The translations under genes and the position numbers were made by a program. Positions 17,146-27,278 of a stretch of 64,000 nucleotides of DNA are shown here, one piece after another. Where the stretch lies: contig NZ_JAEL01000006.1 of the NCBI RefSeq assembly GCF_000518885.1, positions 39,900 through 103,899 on the forward strand. Direction: 5' to 3'. The DNA is from Bacillus sp. J33 (GTDB taxonomy: Bacteria > Bacillota > Bacilli > Bacillales > Cytobacillaceae). Every line of letters starts with the position of its first letter. The stretch's first letter is position 1. A model generated the notes under the pieces. That model searched no databases, was not told the DNA's origin, and saw nothing but the letters and a program-made list of their open reading frames with translations.

Positions 17146-18657
17146 GTGACTGAAGCACTAAAAGAGACCGAACTTCAATTTCTGGATTATGTAAAAAAAA
17201 TGACTGCATATAATGAAGCATTATCTTTAATGTTTTGGGATCTTCGTACAGGAGCGCCGAAAAAAGGTGTAGAACAGCGATCTGAAGTGATCGGAATGAT
17301 TTCCTCGGAAGTGTTCAGAATGTCAACGTCCGAAGAAATGGCGGCATACATAGCAAAGCTTTCTGGCCAGGGGGGTCTATCAGATGTAACTTTGAAGACT
17401 CTGGAAGAGTGCAAAAAAGATTACGACCGCAACAAAAAAATTCCGGCAGAAGAATACAGAGAATATGTCATACTCCAGTCCAAAGCTGAAAGCGTATGGG
17501 AAGAAGCAAAATCCAACTCGGATTTTGAGATGTTCCGTCCCTATCTGGAGAAGCTTGTAGACATGAACAAGCGCTTTCTTGGATATTGGGGGTATGAAGG
17601 AAACAAATATAATACACTATTGGACATGTATGAGCCCGGTGTTACCGTTGAAACGCTTGACCAGGTTTTCGGCCAATTGCGTGAAAATATCGTACCGCTT
17701 GTGCAGCGAATTTCGGAATCAAAAAACAAGCCGGAAACAAGCTTTTTATTTGATCATTTTGCAAAGGATAAGCAGCGCAGTTTCAGCCTTGAAATCCTTG
17801 AACAAATGGGGTATGACTTTAAATCAGGACGACTTGATGAAACTGTCCATCCTTTCGCTATTGGGTTAAATCCAGGTGATGTCCGTGTAACCACAAAATA
17901 TGATGAAGGGGATTTCCGTACAGCTGTATTTGGTACTATCCATGAAGGGGGCCACGCCTTATATGAACAAAATATATCGTCTGACTTAGTTGGCACCCCT
18001 TTATGTACAGGAACTTCGATGGGAATACATGAATCCCAGTCTTTATTTTACGAAAACTTTGTTGGGCGCCACTATTCATTTTGGAAAAAGAATTATCAGC
18101 TTCTTAAAAAGTATGCAAGCGGCCAATTCGATCATGTCCCTTTAGATGATTTCTATCGTGCAATCAATGAATCAAAACCATCATTAATTCGTATTGAAGC
18201 AGATGAATTAACCTACCCGCTTCATATCATTATCCGCTATGAAATCGAAAAAGGTTTATTTAATGATGAAATTGAAGTCAAAGACCTTCCAAGGATCTGG
18301 AATGAAAAGTATGAGCAATATTTGGGTGTGAAGCCTGAAAATGATGCTGAGGGTGTACTTCAGGATGTCCATTGGGCTGGAGGAAGCTTCGGCTATTTCC
18401 CTTCGTATGCTTTAGGATACATGTATGCTGCGCAGTTGAAAAACAGGATGTTACAAGACCTGCCTAATTATGATAGACTGCTGGAAGAAGGAAACCTGCT
18501 GCCAATTAAAGAATGGTTAACAAAAAATGTCCATCAGTACGGCAAAATGAAAAAGCCGCTTGAAATTTTAAAGGATGTAACAGGTGAAGGCTTAAATGCT
18601 CAGTATCTCGTCAATTACCTTAATGAGAAATATGGTGAAGTATACCATTTAAGCTAA
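17146..18657 (+). CDS. ypwA: M32 carboxypeptidase (Taq type, YpwA)
   Basis: A 503-aa zinc metallocarboxypeptidase. Diagnostic M32 motifs are all present: HPFAIGLNPGDVRVTTKY (DxRxT), the zinc site HEGGH (about residue 266), HESQS, IRIEADELTYPLHI and GVLQDVHWAGGSFGYFP. It removes C-terminal residues from peptides in the cytoplasm. Start is a GTG behind GAGGGGGAAG. Located as in the B. subtilis chromosome order, but separated here from ypvA by the NO and MFS genes. Confidence 0.94.
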   Translation: MTEALKETELQFLDYVKKMTAYNEALSLMFWDLRTGAPKKGVEQRSEVIGMISSEVFRMSTSEEMAAYIAKLSGQGGLSDVTLKTLEECKKDYDRNKKIPAEEYREYVILQSKAESVWEEAKSNSDFEMFRPYLEKLVDMNKRFLGYWGYEGNKYNTLLDMYEPGVTVETLDQVFGQLRENIVPLVQRISESKNKPETSFLFDHFAKDKQRSFSLEILEQMGYDFKSGRLDETVHPFAIGLNPGDVRVTTKYDEGDFRTAVFGTIHEGGHALYEQNISSDLVGTPLCTGTSMGIHESQSLFYENFVGRHYSFWKKNYQLLKKYASGQFDHVPLDDFYRAINESKPSLIRIEADELTYPLHIIIRYEIEKGLFNDEIEVKDLPRIWNEKYEQYLGVKPENDAEGVLQDVHWAGGSFGYFPSYALGYMYAAQLKNRMLQDLPNYDRLLEEGNLLPIKEWLTKNVHQYGKMKKPLEILKDVTGEGLNAQYLVNYLNEKYGEVYHLS

Positions 18658-18737
18658 AAACGGATAACTGCTGTGTTTTCAAAATTTAAAGTAAGAGGGT
18701 GGCTTAGGCCATCCTCTTCATTCATGGGAGAAAAGAG

Positions 18738-19658
18738 ATGAAAAGGATTTTGCCGTATTTAATGATTGCCTTTGGAGCAAGCCTCTGGGGAGTTATTGCT
18801 ATTTTCGTTAAAGGATTGGGGCAGCTTGGATTCACGGCAATGCAAATTGTCGCAATAAGAGTGATTTTTGCTGCCTTTTTTCTGGTATTGATAGGATTAT
18901 TGCGTTATAGAAAACGCATGAAGCTCCATTCTCCACTGGATATCAGGCTTTTTGCCGGTACAGGTATTTTAAGCATTGTATTTTTTAATTACTGTTATTT
19001 TACAGCGATTAATCAGATCAATATTTCGATGGCGGTCATCCTGCTTTACACAGCTCCTGCTTTTGTCACAGTTCTGTCTTTCCTTTTTTTAAAGGAGAAG
19101 ATTGATATAAAAAAAGTGGCTGCAGTTGCAGGAACAATTGCGGGATGCGTTTTAATTGCAGGCCTTTCTGCGGGAGACAGCCATATAACCTTCATGGGAA
19201 TATTAACCGGTTTAGGATCTGGACTTGGCTATGCACTCTATACGATTTTCGGAAAATTTGCATTGCGGAAATACCATCCATTTACAATCACCCTATATAC
19301 ATTTCTTGTTGCAGCAGCCTCTCTTATTCCGGTTACTCGTTTATGGACAAAAGCTGAACAATTATTAACTCCAGAAGTTTTGCTGCTTAGTATAGGTTTG
19401 GGCTTTGTCCCAACTGTATTGGCATACTTTGTCTATACTTGGGGCCTTGAACAGACGGAGGGAAGCAAGGCAGCTGTAATCGCCACAGTAGAGCCGGTTG
19501 TGGCGATGCTTTTAGGTGTTACTTTATATGGAGATCAATTAGGTGCCATTCAAATTACTGGTGCAGTGCTAATACTGAGCTCAGTTGTTATCGTAAATCT
19601 TCCGTCTAAGAGAAAAAATATTCCATGTGCATCTGAATCACAAAAAATAGGGCATTAA
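18738..19658 (+). CDS. EamA/DMT-family transporter
   Basis: A 306-aa drug/metabolite exporter with ten predicted membrane helices arranged as two EamA repeats (about residues 5-140 and 152-290); FVYTWGLEQTEGSKAAVI and TVEPVVAMLLGVTLYGD are typical of the second repeat. Substrate unknown. A small hairpin (AGAGGGTGGC with GCCATCCTCT, about 18697-18720) sits just before its ribosome binding site. Ends at a terminator shared with the oxidase operon. Confidence 0.87.
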   Translation: MKRILPYLMIAFGASLWGVIAIFVKGLGQLGFTAMQIVAIRVIFAAFFLVLIGLLRYRKRMKLHSPLDIRLFAGTGILSIVFFNYCYFTAINQINISMAVILLYTAPAFVTVLSFLFLKEKIDIKKVAAVAGTIAGCVLIAGLSAGDSHITFMGILTGLGSGLGYALYTIFGKFALRKYHPFTITLYTFLVAAASLIPVTRLWTKAEQLLTPEVLLLSIGLGFVPTVLAYFVYTWGLEQTEGSKAAVIATVEPVVAMLLGVTLYGDQLGAIQITGAVLILSSVVIVNLPSKRKNIPCASESQKIGH

Positions 19659-19692
19659 AAAATCTCCAATCCATTTGGATCGGAGATTTTTT
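19657..19692. terminator. Bidirectional terminator between EamA gene and ba3 oxidase
   Basis: AAAAAATCTCC (19657-19667) pairs with GGAGATTTTTT (19682-19692); an inner AATCC/GGAT pairing extends the stem. Confidence 0.9.
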
Positions 19693-19699
19693 CAGTTTT

Positions 19700-21355
19700 T
19701 TACCAAAGCTTATATCCTTTAGCCCCAGGAGGAGCATTTTGGATTAAATCAATAAATGGTATAGTGTATGCAAAAAGAATTAGAACAAATGTAATACCAA
19801 GCCAAAGCTTCCAATTTTCAAATACCATTGGGGCTTTTTCAGCTTCATCTGCTGCTTCACCGACAGGGAATTCCTGCTCCCCCTTAGGGGCGAAGAATGC
19901 TAGATTGATAAAAATGTATAGCATCAGTATAATGCCAAGGAACAGGATAGATCCGCCGATTGCCTGAGCCACCTGGTATGGAATCCATTCTAAAGCCTGT
20001 GATGCTCCGCCATACTCAGAGTAGGAAGACCGGCGCGGGGCCCCAAGCAATCCTGCAGCATGCATAGCTCCAGACATGAAAGTCATGCCGATTGCCCAGA
20101 TTACAGCCTGGATAATGCCTAATTTATTCATAGCTTTCGTTAATTTTCTGCCGGTCAAATGGGGAATTAGCCAATAGGAAACCCCAAAGAAAGTAAGGAC
20201 AACAGATGTTGCAACAGTTAAATGGAAATGGCCTGTCACCCAAATCGTATTATGGACAACCTGGTTCATTTGATGGGAAGCATTTACAATACCGCCCGCG
20301 CCAGCAGGGATAAATGCAACCATTCCGATAAACGGAACAACAAACCGGGCATCTCCCCAAGGCAGCTTCTTTAACCAGCCGAATAATCCGGTTGCGCCTT
20401 TTGAGCGACCAAAGCTTTCAAACGTTGCGAATAGTGAAAAGGCAGTCATTAGAGACGGAATAACAACCAGGAATGTTAAGATAACTTGTAAAAACTTCCA
20501 TGCCGGATCAATTCCGGGTTCCATTAATTGATGGTGGAAACCGACTGGAATGGAGAAAAGCAGGAATAAAATAAAGGACATGCGTGCCAATGAATCTGAG
20601 AAAATCTTTCCGCCAATGACTTTCGGGATAATAGCATACCAGGCCATGTAGGCAGGCAGCAGCCAGAAATATACAAGCGGATGTCCGAAATACCAGAACA
20701 AAGTACGGCTGACACCGATATTAACCGTCTCAACCAAACCTAATGACCAAGGCAGCAGTTGGAACAGAACAGTTGAAGCAACACCGATTGTTGCCACGAT
20801 CCACATCATCGTATTAACAAGCGACATGAATGTTAGGAGCGGGCTGGGCTGACCTGGATTGTTTCTTCTCCATTCAGCGTACTTCATGATAATGGCTGCC
20901 CCATCAACCCAGCTGCCGACAATTACCAATGTTAAACCAATGTAATATAATGCATGTGCCTGAAGCGGGGCATAAAAGGTATAAAGGACAGTTGCTTCAT
21001 TTAATAGGATCATCACTGCGGCAAGAACAGTTCCTGCTGTCATTAGCCAAAAGCCGATCCAGCCGGTAATACGCTGTTTGCGTGTGAATGTTCCTGAAGT
21101 TTTGCTTGTTGCGGCAAGCTGGAATCCCATAATAAAGAAAGTAGTAAGTACGAGTCCTAATACAACTCCATGGACAGTCAGAATTTGATAATAGCCAATT
21201 CCAGCAGGAAGTTCGAATTTTCCAGAGCGAACGAGAGTCTGGAGCAAACCTGCCAATCCGCCTATTGCCAATGCAGTAAAAGCAACATAAAAATGAGCCA
21301 TTGCTAATCTGCCGTCACGGCGGTCCACCTTAAGGCCAGCTGTAGGATTAAACAT
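19700..21355 (-). CDS. cbaA: ba3-type cytochrome c oxidase subunit I
   Basis: A 551-aa heme-copper oxidase subunit I of the B (ba3/bo3-like) family, about 13 membrane helices. Ligand-bearing segments include LTVHGVVLGLVLTTFF, FGHPLVYFWLLPAYMAWY (CuB/His-Tyr region), VVHNTIWVTGHFHLTVAT and NASHQM. It reduces O2 and pumps protons. Its start overlaps the stop of subunit II (TAATG), so the genes are coupled. Ba3 enzymes have high O2 affinity and are usually used under low oxygen. I use the Bacillus name cbaA by family; the symbol is not strictly verified. Confidence 0.9.
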   Translation of the reverse strand: MFNPTAGLKVDRRDGRLAMAHFYVAFTALAIGGLAGLLQTLVRSGKFELPAGIGYYQILTVHGVVLGLVLTTFFIMGFQLAATSKTSGTFTRKQRITGWIGFWLMTAGTVLAAVMILLNEATVLYTFYAPLQAHALYYIGLTLVIVGSWVDGAAIIMKYAEWRRNNPGQPSPLLTFMSLVNTMMWIVATIGVASTVLFQLLPWSLGLVETVNIGVSRTLFWYFGHPLVYFWLLPAYMAWYAIIPKVIGGKIFSDSLARMSFILFLLFSIPVGFHHQLMEPGIDPAWKFLQVILTFLVVIPSLMTAFSLFATFESFGRSKGATGLFGWLKKLPWGDARFVVPFIGMVAFIPAGAGGIVNASHQMNQVVHNTIWVTGHFHLTVATSVVLTFFGVSYWLIPHLTGRKLTKAMNKLGIIQAVIWAIGMTFMSGAMHAAGLLGAPRRSSYSEYGGASQALEWIPYQVAQAIGGSILFLGIILMLYIFINLAFFAPKGEQEFPVGEAADEAEKAPMVFENWKLWLGITFVLILFAYTIPFIDLIQNAPPGAKGYKLW

Positions 21356-21831
21356 TATTTCACCACCTCAATTTTAGACGACATCATGTGGTGTCCAACA
21401 CCGCAATATTCATTACAAACAATTAAATATTCACCAGTTTTATCAAATGTGGTGATGTGTTCACTGATATATCCAGGCTCTAGCATCATATTGATATTGG
21501 AGCCTGCTACTTCAAATCCATGGACAACATCTTTTGTCGTAGCCATTATTTTTACTTTTGCTCCATAAGGCACCTCCACGGAAGCAGGGCTATAAGAGAA
21601 AGCGGAAGCAACAAAGACTAATTCATAATCCCATTCCTTACCCTCGACTTTTTTCAATCCCGGCTCATTGAATGGAGGCATTGTATCGACTTTTTCAGGG
21701 TCAATTGTTGCTAAACAGCTTGGCGGCTGGTTTCCAAGATAAAATGCGCTGACACCCAGTACTGTTAAAAAGACCAAAAGCGATCCAATTCCAAAGATGA
21801 GCCAGGCTTTTTCAAACTTATGCATGTGCAT
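21355..21831 (-). CDS. cbaB: ba3-type cytochrome c oxidase subunit II (CuA)
   Basis: A 158-aa subunit II: one N-terminal membrane anchor (about residues 8-30) and a cupredoxin domain with the CuA motif CNEYCGVGHHMM near the C terminus and an upstream His (KDVVHGFEV). No heme c motif. The short length and single anchor fit the ba3 family rather than caa3. ATG 21831 follows AAAGGGGG. Stop overlaps the start of subunit I by 1 nt. Confidence 0.92.
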   Translation of the reverse strand: MHMHKFEKAWLIFGIGSLLVFLTVLGVSAFYLGNQPPSCLATIDPEKVDTMPPFNEPGLKKVEGKEWDYELVFVASAFSYSPASVEVPYGAKVKIMATTKDVVHGFEVAGSNINMMLEPGYISEHITTFDKTGEYLIVCNEYCGVGHHMMSSKIEVVK

Positions 21832-21854
21832 GGCTTTTTCCCCCTTTCTATCTT

Positions 21855-22004
21855 TTAAAAGCGGCTAACAAATAAGAAGTAAACGCCTACCCATGTAATG
21901 ATCAGGAAAAATCCCAATAAGAAAACGGAAGCTAGCGTTCCCTTTAAGGAAGAGCTATCCTCTATTTCAGTCTTCGTCTTTCGGCTGAGTTCCGTTTTCG
22001 CCAT
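21855..22004 (-). CDS. Cytochrome c oxidase subunit IIa (49 aa)
   Basis: Encodes MAKTELSRKTK..., then a single hydrophobic helix (about residues 22-47, LASVFLLGFFLIITWVGVYF). It lies 23 nt upstream of subunit II. In ba3 oxidases a one-helix subunit IIa fills the position of the second helix missing from subunit II, and length and position match. GGGAG precedes the ATG. First gene of the three-gene oxidase operon. Confidence 0.85.
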   Translation of the reverse strand: MAKTELSRKTKTEIEDSSSLKGTLASVFLLGFFLIITWVGVYFLFVSRF

Positions 22005-22155
22005 TTTCTTTCACTCCCTTCGAATATAGGAAAAAGTAAATGATTACATTTTCATAATACAAAACATTTTTGAAGATTCTAGAGGATTTCCGTGAGTTCA
22101 CAAAGTGTTCATTCGTTACTTAATAACTATGGTAATAGTGAAAAATTGATATTAT

Positions 22156-22171
22156 AGTGATATATGTCACA
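22156..22171 (-). promoter_or_regulatory. Crp/Fnr-type operator upstream of the ba3 operon
   Basis: On the minus strand TGTGA-CATATA-TCACT matches the Fnr/Crp consensus TGTGA-N6-TCACA at nine of ten positions. It abuts a minus-strand TATAAT (22155-22150), 150 bp before the oxidase operon, so a bound protein would overlap RNA polymerase and repress. The window encodes one Crp/Fnr regulator (12257-12955). Binding is an inference. Confidence 0.5.
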
Positions 22172-22245
22172 AAAACCGGCAGGGAAATGTGAAGAAAATG
22201 TGAAGATAGATTCACGCCTTCTGGATTCAGCTAATTTATTAAACG

Positions 22246-22406
22246 CAGTTTTCGTAAAATTTGCTGCTTTTTTAGTTAACCACCTGAGTTGATGGCAGCG
22301 GAGGGCAATTAGCCTCGAAAATGCAACGCATTTCCTTCTTACGGCGTTTATTAAAGGAACAATTGCAGACTTTATAAGTAAAACAACAATTTATGATAAA
22401 AGCCTT
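22246..22406 (+). repeat. MITE-like dispersed repeat, copy B
   Basis: Left end CAGTTTTCGTAAAATTTGCT (22246-22265) and right end AACAACAATTTATGATAAAA (22382-22401) are imperfect inverted repeats related to copy A (7651). About 160 bp; the interior is longer than in copies A and C and contains GAGTTGATGGCAGCGG. Noncoding, between the ba3 operon and the xpt promoter. Confidence 0.5.
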
Positions 22407-22499
22407 GTTAAAGTAACGATAGAACAATGGGAAAATAATAAAAAATCGAACAATTTAAAGGTATATTTTATTTTGGTTCGTCTTTTGCTCTATTTTATG

Positions 22500-22527
22500 T
22501 TGAAGTAATCATAAATGATGTTATAAT
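22500..22527 (+). promoter_or_regulatory. SigA promoter of xpt-pbuX
   Basis: TTGAAG (22500-22505), 16-nt spacer, perfect TATAAT (22522-22527). Transcription would start near 22534, just before the riboswitch. Confidence 0.75.
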
Positions 22528-22547
22528 GTTAATAACTTAATAACATT

Positions 22548-22740
22548 CACTCATATAATCGCAGGAATATGGCCTGCAAGTTTCTACCGGGTTACCGTAA
22601 ATGACCCGACTATGAGTGAGCAATGTACAGGGCGGTAATTCCATCCTTTAATTGCCTGAAAGCTTTTATAAAAGCCTGCAGGCCATTGCTTCACTCATTT
22701 TATGTTGTGAATGCATGGCCTTCAGGCTTTTTATATTTTT
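22548..22740 (+). promoter_or_regulatory. Guanine riboswitch with terminator/antiterminator
   Basis: Aptamer 22548-22618 is a purine riboswitch: P1 CACTCATA with TATGAGTG, conserved TATAATCGC, TTTCTACCGGG and CCGTAAATGACCCGACTATG. The specificity base is C (GACTATG), meaning guanine/xanthine-type. The terminator is a long stem at 22671-22732 (AAAGCCTGCAGGCC... with ...GGCCTTCAGGCTTT) plus T-run. TGAGTGAGCAATG (22613-22625) can pair with CATTGCTTCACTCA (22684-22697); this antiterminator destroys both P1 and the terminator, so guanine binding should switch transcription off. Confidence 0.96.
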
Positions 22741-22742
22741 GA

Positions 22743-24682
<1,940 letters not shown>

Positions 24683-24796
24683 GATTATTTTCACTCCATT
24701 CACAATAACTCCGGCAATCAATATAATATTCTATCGGGATATGTTCCAGTAGACTCCCGTAGTATTGGTTTTTTCACAGGAAAGAGAGTGGATGGG

Positions 24797-24943
24797 ATGG
24801 AAAAATATTATTGCGACTATTGCCGGCTTTTATATAATGAAGAAGAAGTCTGCAAAGCTTGCGGAATCCCTGTAACTAAGAAGATATATATCGAAGTTCA
24901 AAAACACCAAAAAAACCACCATAATTTTGAGGCATCGGAGTAA
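24797..24943 (+). CDS. 48-aa Cys-rich (zinc-ribbon-like) protein
   Basis: Product MEKYYCDYCRLLYNEEEVCKACGIPVTK... has two CxxC pairs (CDYC and CKAC), a compact zinc-ribbon arrangement, and a His/Lys-rich tail (VQKHQKNHHNF). AGGAAAG lies upstream and a terminator overlaps its end. Not recognised as a named family; zinc binding is inferred from the cysteines. Confidence 0.65.
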   Translation: MEKYYCDYCRLLYNEEEVCKACGIPVTKKIYIEVQKHQKNHHNFEASE

Positions 24944-24958
24944 ACCGGTGCCTTTTTT
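24931..24958 (+). terminator. Intrinsic terminator of the 48-aa gene
   Basis: GGCATCGG pairs with CCGGTGCC (one wobble) around the stop codon, followed by six T. Confidence 0.85.
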
Positions 24959-25136
24959 GGGGGAAAAAGAATTATTATGTTGAAATAAAATGAATCTCCG
25001 TTAAAAAGGGTAGGGGCGCAGGAAAAGCTTGTAGGCCCTGCGGTTTTTCTTACGTCTCCAGCCGGCAGAGTGACAATCCAAGGTTCTAGGTTCAATTGGA
25101 AAAGATTTAGTAATGCTATCAATTAGAAAATTCATA

Positions 25137-25208
25137 TATAATGAAGATGCACAACAACTCCTTCAAAACATATTGCTTCCTCCACATTGGAGGGAGCTTT
25201 TTTTATTT
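25137..25208 (+). ncRNA. Possible short RNA upstream of bpsA
   Basis: In a 390-bp gap without a gene, TATAAT (25137-25142) is followed by about 30 nt rich in C and A (CAACAACTCCTTC) and then a strong terminator (GCTTCCTCC 25175-25183 with GGAGGGAGC 25189-25197, then T-run). No ORF explains this terminator. The same gap also has a weaker hairpin at 25017-25046 (CGCAGG/CCTGCG plus T-run). The -35 region is poor, so this is only a candidate. Confidence 0.35.
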
Positions 25209-25333
25209 TATCTCAGAGAATTTATATTTTAAACGGTTTCAAATATATGCAGATAGGATACATACATAACAGCTAAGCATAACCTTCAATTATTTGGAAA
25301 AATTAAAGGAAAGCATGAGAAGGAGAGTCATGA

Positions 25334-26419
25334 ATGCCAATGATTGTATCAGTTGCAGAAGCTATACCTGAACATGTGCTAAGGCAGGAGCAGGTAATGG
25401 AGTTTGCCCGAGATTTATTTTCAGAATCTTTTAGGGATATTGAACGTCTTTTAGAAGCTTTTCACAATGGGCAAATTGAAAAACGGCACTTTGCAAAGGG
25501 CCTGGAATGGTTTAAGACAGACAAATCATTTGAGGAAAAAAATAATGCTTATATTTACCACGCTATAGAGTTAGGCGCAAAAGCAATAAAGCTTTGTTTA
25601 GATAATGATACGTTCCTTAAAAATCATGTGCCTTACGAAGAAATTGACGCAATTTTTACTATCTCAAGCTCTGGGATCGCCACACCAAGCATTGAGGCAA
25701 GAATCATGAATGAGCTTCCCTTCTCGGAGCATACAAAGCGAATACCAATATGGGGGCTGGGCTGTGCGGGAGGTGCTTCTGGCCTTTCTCGAGCATATGA
25801 ATACTGTCTTGCTTTTCCCGATGCTAAGGTTTTGGTTTTATCCATTGAATTATGCAGTCTGACATTCCAGCGCAACGACCGTTCAAAAAGCAACTTAATT
25901 GGCACTTCCCTTTTTGCCGATGGGGCAGCATGTGCATTATTAACGGGTGATGAGGTTGAAAGAGAGTCTTTCCAGAAGCAGGCGGCAATTCCGCGGATAT
26001 CGGGGACTCAATCAACAACGATGCGCAATTCTTTGGATGTGATGGGGTGGGAAGTGAAGGATGAAGGTTTATATGTTGTATTTTCAAAGGACATTCCTGC
26101 GATCATTGAAAGCTGGCTAAAGCCGAATGTAAACGCATTTTTGCAGGAGAAAGGAATTAAAATGGAAGAAGTGAACCATTTTGTTGCCCATCCTGGCGGT
26201 AAAAAGGTTGTTGAAGCCTATCAAAATGCGCTTCAATTTGATCCGGCAATGACAAGAATATCCCTGGATGTCTTAAAAGAGTACGGCAATATGTCCTCAG
26301 CGACAATCCTGTATGTTTTGAAAAGGTTTATGGAAATTGGCCAGCAGGGAGAAATTGGTCTTGCAACTGCACTCGGACCTGGATTCAGTTCCGAATTGCT
26401 GCTTTTGGAATGGGAGTGA
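25334..26419 (+). CDS. bpsA: Type III polyketide synthase (BpsA-like)
   Basis: A 361-aa chalcone-synthase-like enzyme. The catalytic triad is visible: Cys in WGLGCAGGASGLSR (about residue 141), His in FVAHPGGKKV (about 297) and Asn in EYGNMSSATIL (about 319). In B. subtilis BpsA makes alkylpyrones from fatty acyl and malonyl-CoA, and YpbQ methylates them; ypbQ follows 4 nt after the stop here. ATG 25334 is preceded by AAGGAGAG. Membrane-associated lipid product expected. Confidence 0.92.
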   Translation: MPMIVSVAEAIPEHVLRQEQVMEFARDLFSESFRDIERLLEAFHNGQIEKRHFAKGLEWFKTDKSFEEKNNAYIYHAIELGAKAIKLCLDNDTFLKNHVPYEEIDAIFTISSSGIATPSIEARIMNELPFSEHTKRIPIWGLGCAGGASGLSRAYEYCLAFPDAKVLVLSIELCSLTFQRNDRSKSNLIGTSLFADGAACALLTGDEVERESFQKQAAIPRISGTQSTTMRNSLDVMGWEVKDEGLYVVFSKDIPAIIESWLKPNVNAFLQEKGIKMEEVNHFVAHPGGKKVVEAYQNALQFDPAMTRISLDVLKEYGNMSSATILYVLKRFMEIGQQGEIGLATALGPGFSSELLLLEWE

Positions 26420-26423
26420 AAGT

Positions 26424-26987
26424 ATGTTATTTCTTTTATTTATTGCGGTTATTAATGTACAAAGGGCAATTGAACTTGTAATAGCCAGAAAGAATGAAAT
26501 ATGGATGAAAGCACGTGGAGCACTGGAATTTGGCCGGGAGCATTACCCCTGGATTGTCTTGATTCATGTTCTCTTTTTTGCCGGCTATATCTCAGAAGTG
26601 ATACTCCTGGATAAAGGTCTGTCACCTTTTTGGCCAATTCTTTTAGTGCTGTTTCTCCTTACCCAGGCGGGCCGGTTATGGGCTCTATTTTCTCTGGGCC
26701 GATTTTGGAATACAAAAATAATTGTACTCCCGGGAGCGAATGTCATTAGAAGAGGCCCTTACCGCTTTTTAAAACATCCCAATTATGCAATTGTTGCAGC
26801 TGAGTTTATAGTAATTCCCTTCATGTTTACCGCTTACATTACTGCAATTGTCTTCACGCTGCTGAATATTATAATCCTTTCCATTAGAATCCCGGCGGAA
26901 GAAAAAGCACTAAGGGAGCTAACTGCATATGAAGATGCTTTTTTGCGGATTAAAGAAGAACCAAATAAAGATATAAAAAAAGTTTGA
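26424..26987 (+). CDS. ypbQ: YpbQ, isoprenylcysteine-methyltransferase-like membrane protein
   Basis: A 187-aa integral membrane protein with about five helices and the ICMT-type motif RRGPYRFLKHPNYAIVAAEF plus PAEEKALREL near the C terminus, which form the SAM and lipid-headgroup site. In B. subtilis it O-methylates the alkylpyrones made by BpsA. I start at ATG 26424; GGGAGTGA overlaps the bpsA stop, and the longer open frame upstream is inside bpsA. Confidence 0.9.
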   Translation: MLFLLFIAVINVQRAIELVIARKNEIWMKARGALEFGREHYPWIVLIHVLFFAGYISEVILLDKGLSPFWPILLVLFLLTQAGRLWALFSLGRFWNTKIIVLPGANVIRRGPYRFLKHPNYAIVAAEFIVIPFMFTAYITAIVFTLLNIIILSIRIPAEEKALRELTAYEDAFLRIKEEPNKDIKKV

Positions 26988-27005
26988 CAATTTTAAGAGC
27001 CCTGT

Positions 27006-27060
27006 TGAAAATGATTATCGTTCATGATAAACTTCTAATTGAAGTTGAAAATTATTCTCA
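27006..27060 (+). promoter_or_regulatory. Two Fur boxes over tandem promoters of a 30-aa gene
   Basis: TGAAAATGATTATCG (27006-27020) and TGAAAATTATTCTCA (27046-27060) each match 12 of 14 defined bases of the 7-1-7 Fur consensus TGATAATnATTATCA. The first overlaps the -10 of a promoter with perfect -35 TTGACA (26984-26989, spacer 17, GAAAAT). The second fills the spacer of TTGAAG (27039-27044) and TATCAT (27062-27067). Both arrangements predict repression by Fur-iron. Confidence 0.7.
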
Positions 27061-27092
27061 ATATCATTCCAATAGGAAAGGTGTTGCTACAT

Positions 27093-27185
27093 ATGACAAT
27101 CGTTTTTATTGCAGGCACAATTGCTGCATATTCACTAGTTATGAAACATGTTCTTAATAACGTTGCAAAACCTCACACCAGATAA
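27093..27185 (+). CDS. 30-aa Fur-controlled membrane-active or basic peptide
   Basis: Encodes MTIVFIAGTIAAYSLVMKHV followed by LNNVAKPHTR: a hydrophobic helix with a basic tail. It is a stand-alone unit: two Fur boxes and promoters upstream, AAAGGTG ribosome binding site, and a strong terminator 18 nt after the stop. B. subtilis has small Fur-regulated basic proteins (FbpA, FbpB, FbpC) that help the iron-sparing response; I cannot show homology to any of them. Function unknown. Confidence 0.65.
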   Translation: MTIVFIAGTIAAYSLVMKHVLNNVAKPHTR

Positions 27186-27202
27186 AAAATAATTTTGCTA
27201 GG

Positions 27203-27230
27203 ACCAGGCTGATGCCTGGTTTTTGTTTTT
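27203..27230 (+). terminator. Intrinsic terminator of the 30-aa gene
   Basis: ACCAGGC (27203-27209), TGAT loop, GCCTGGT (27214-27220), long T-run. Confidence 0.9.
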
Positions 27231-27278
27231 TTATCCCTATATATTTCCTTGAAATATGAACTTGGGGAATAAATAATG

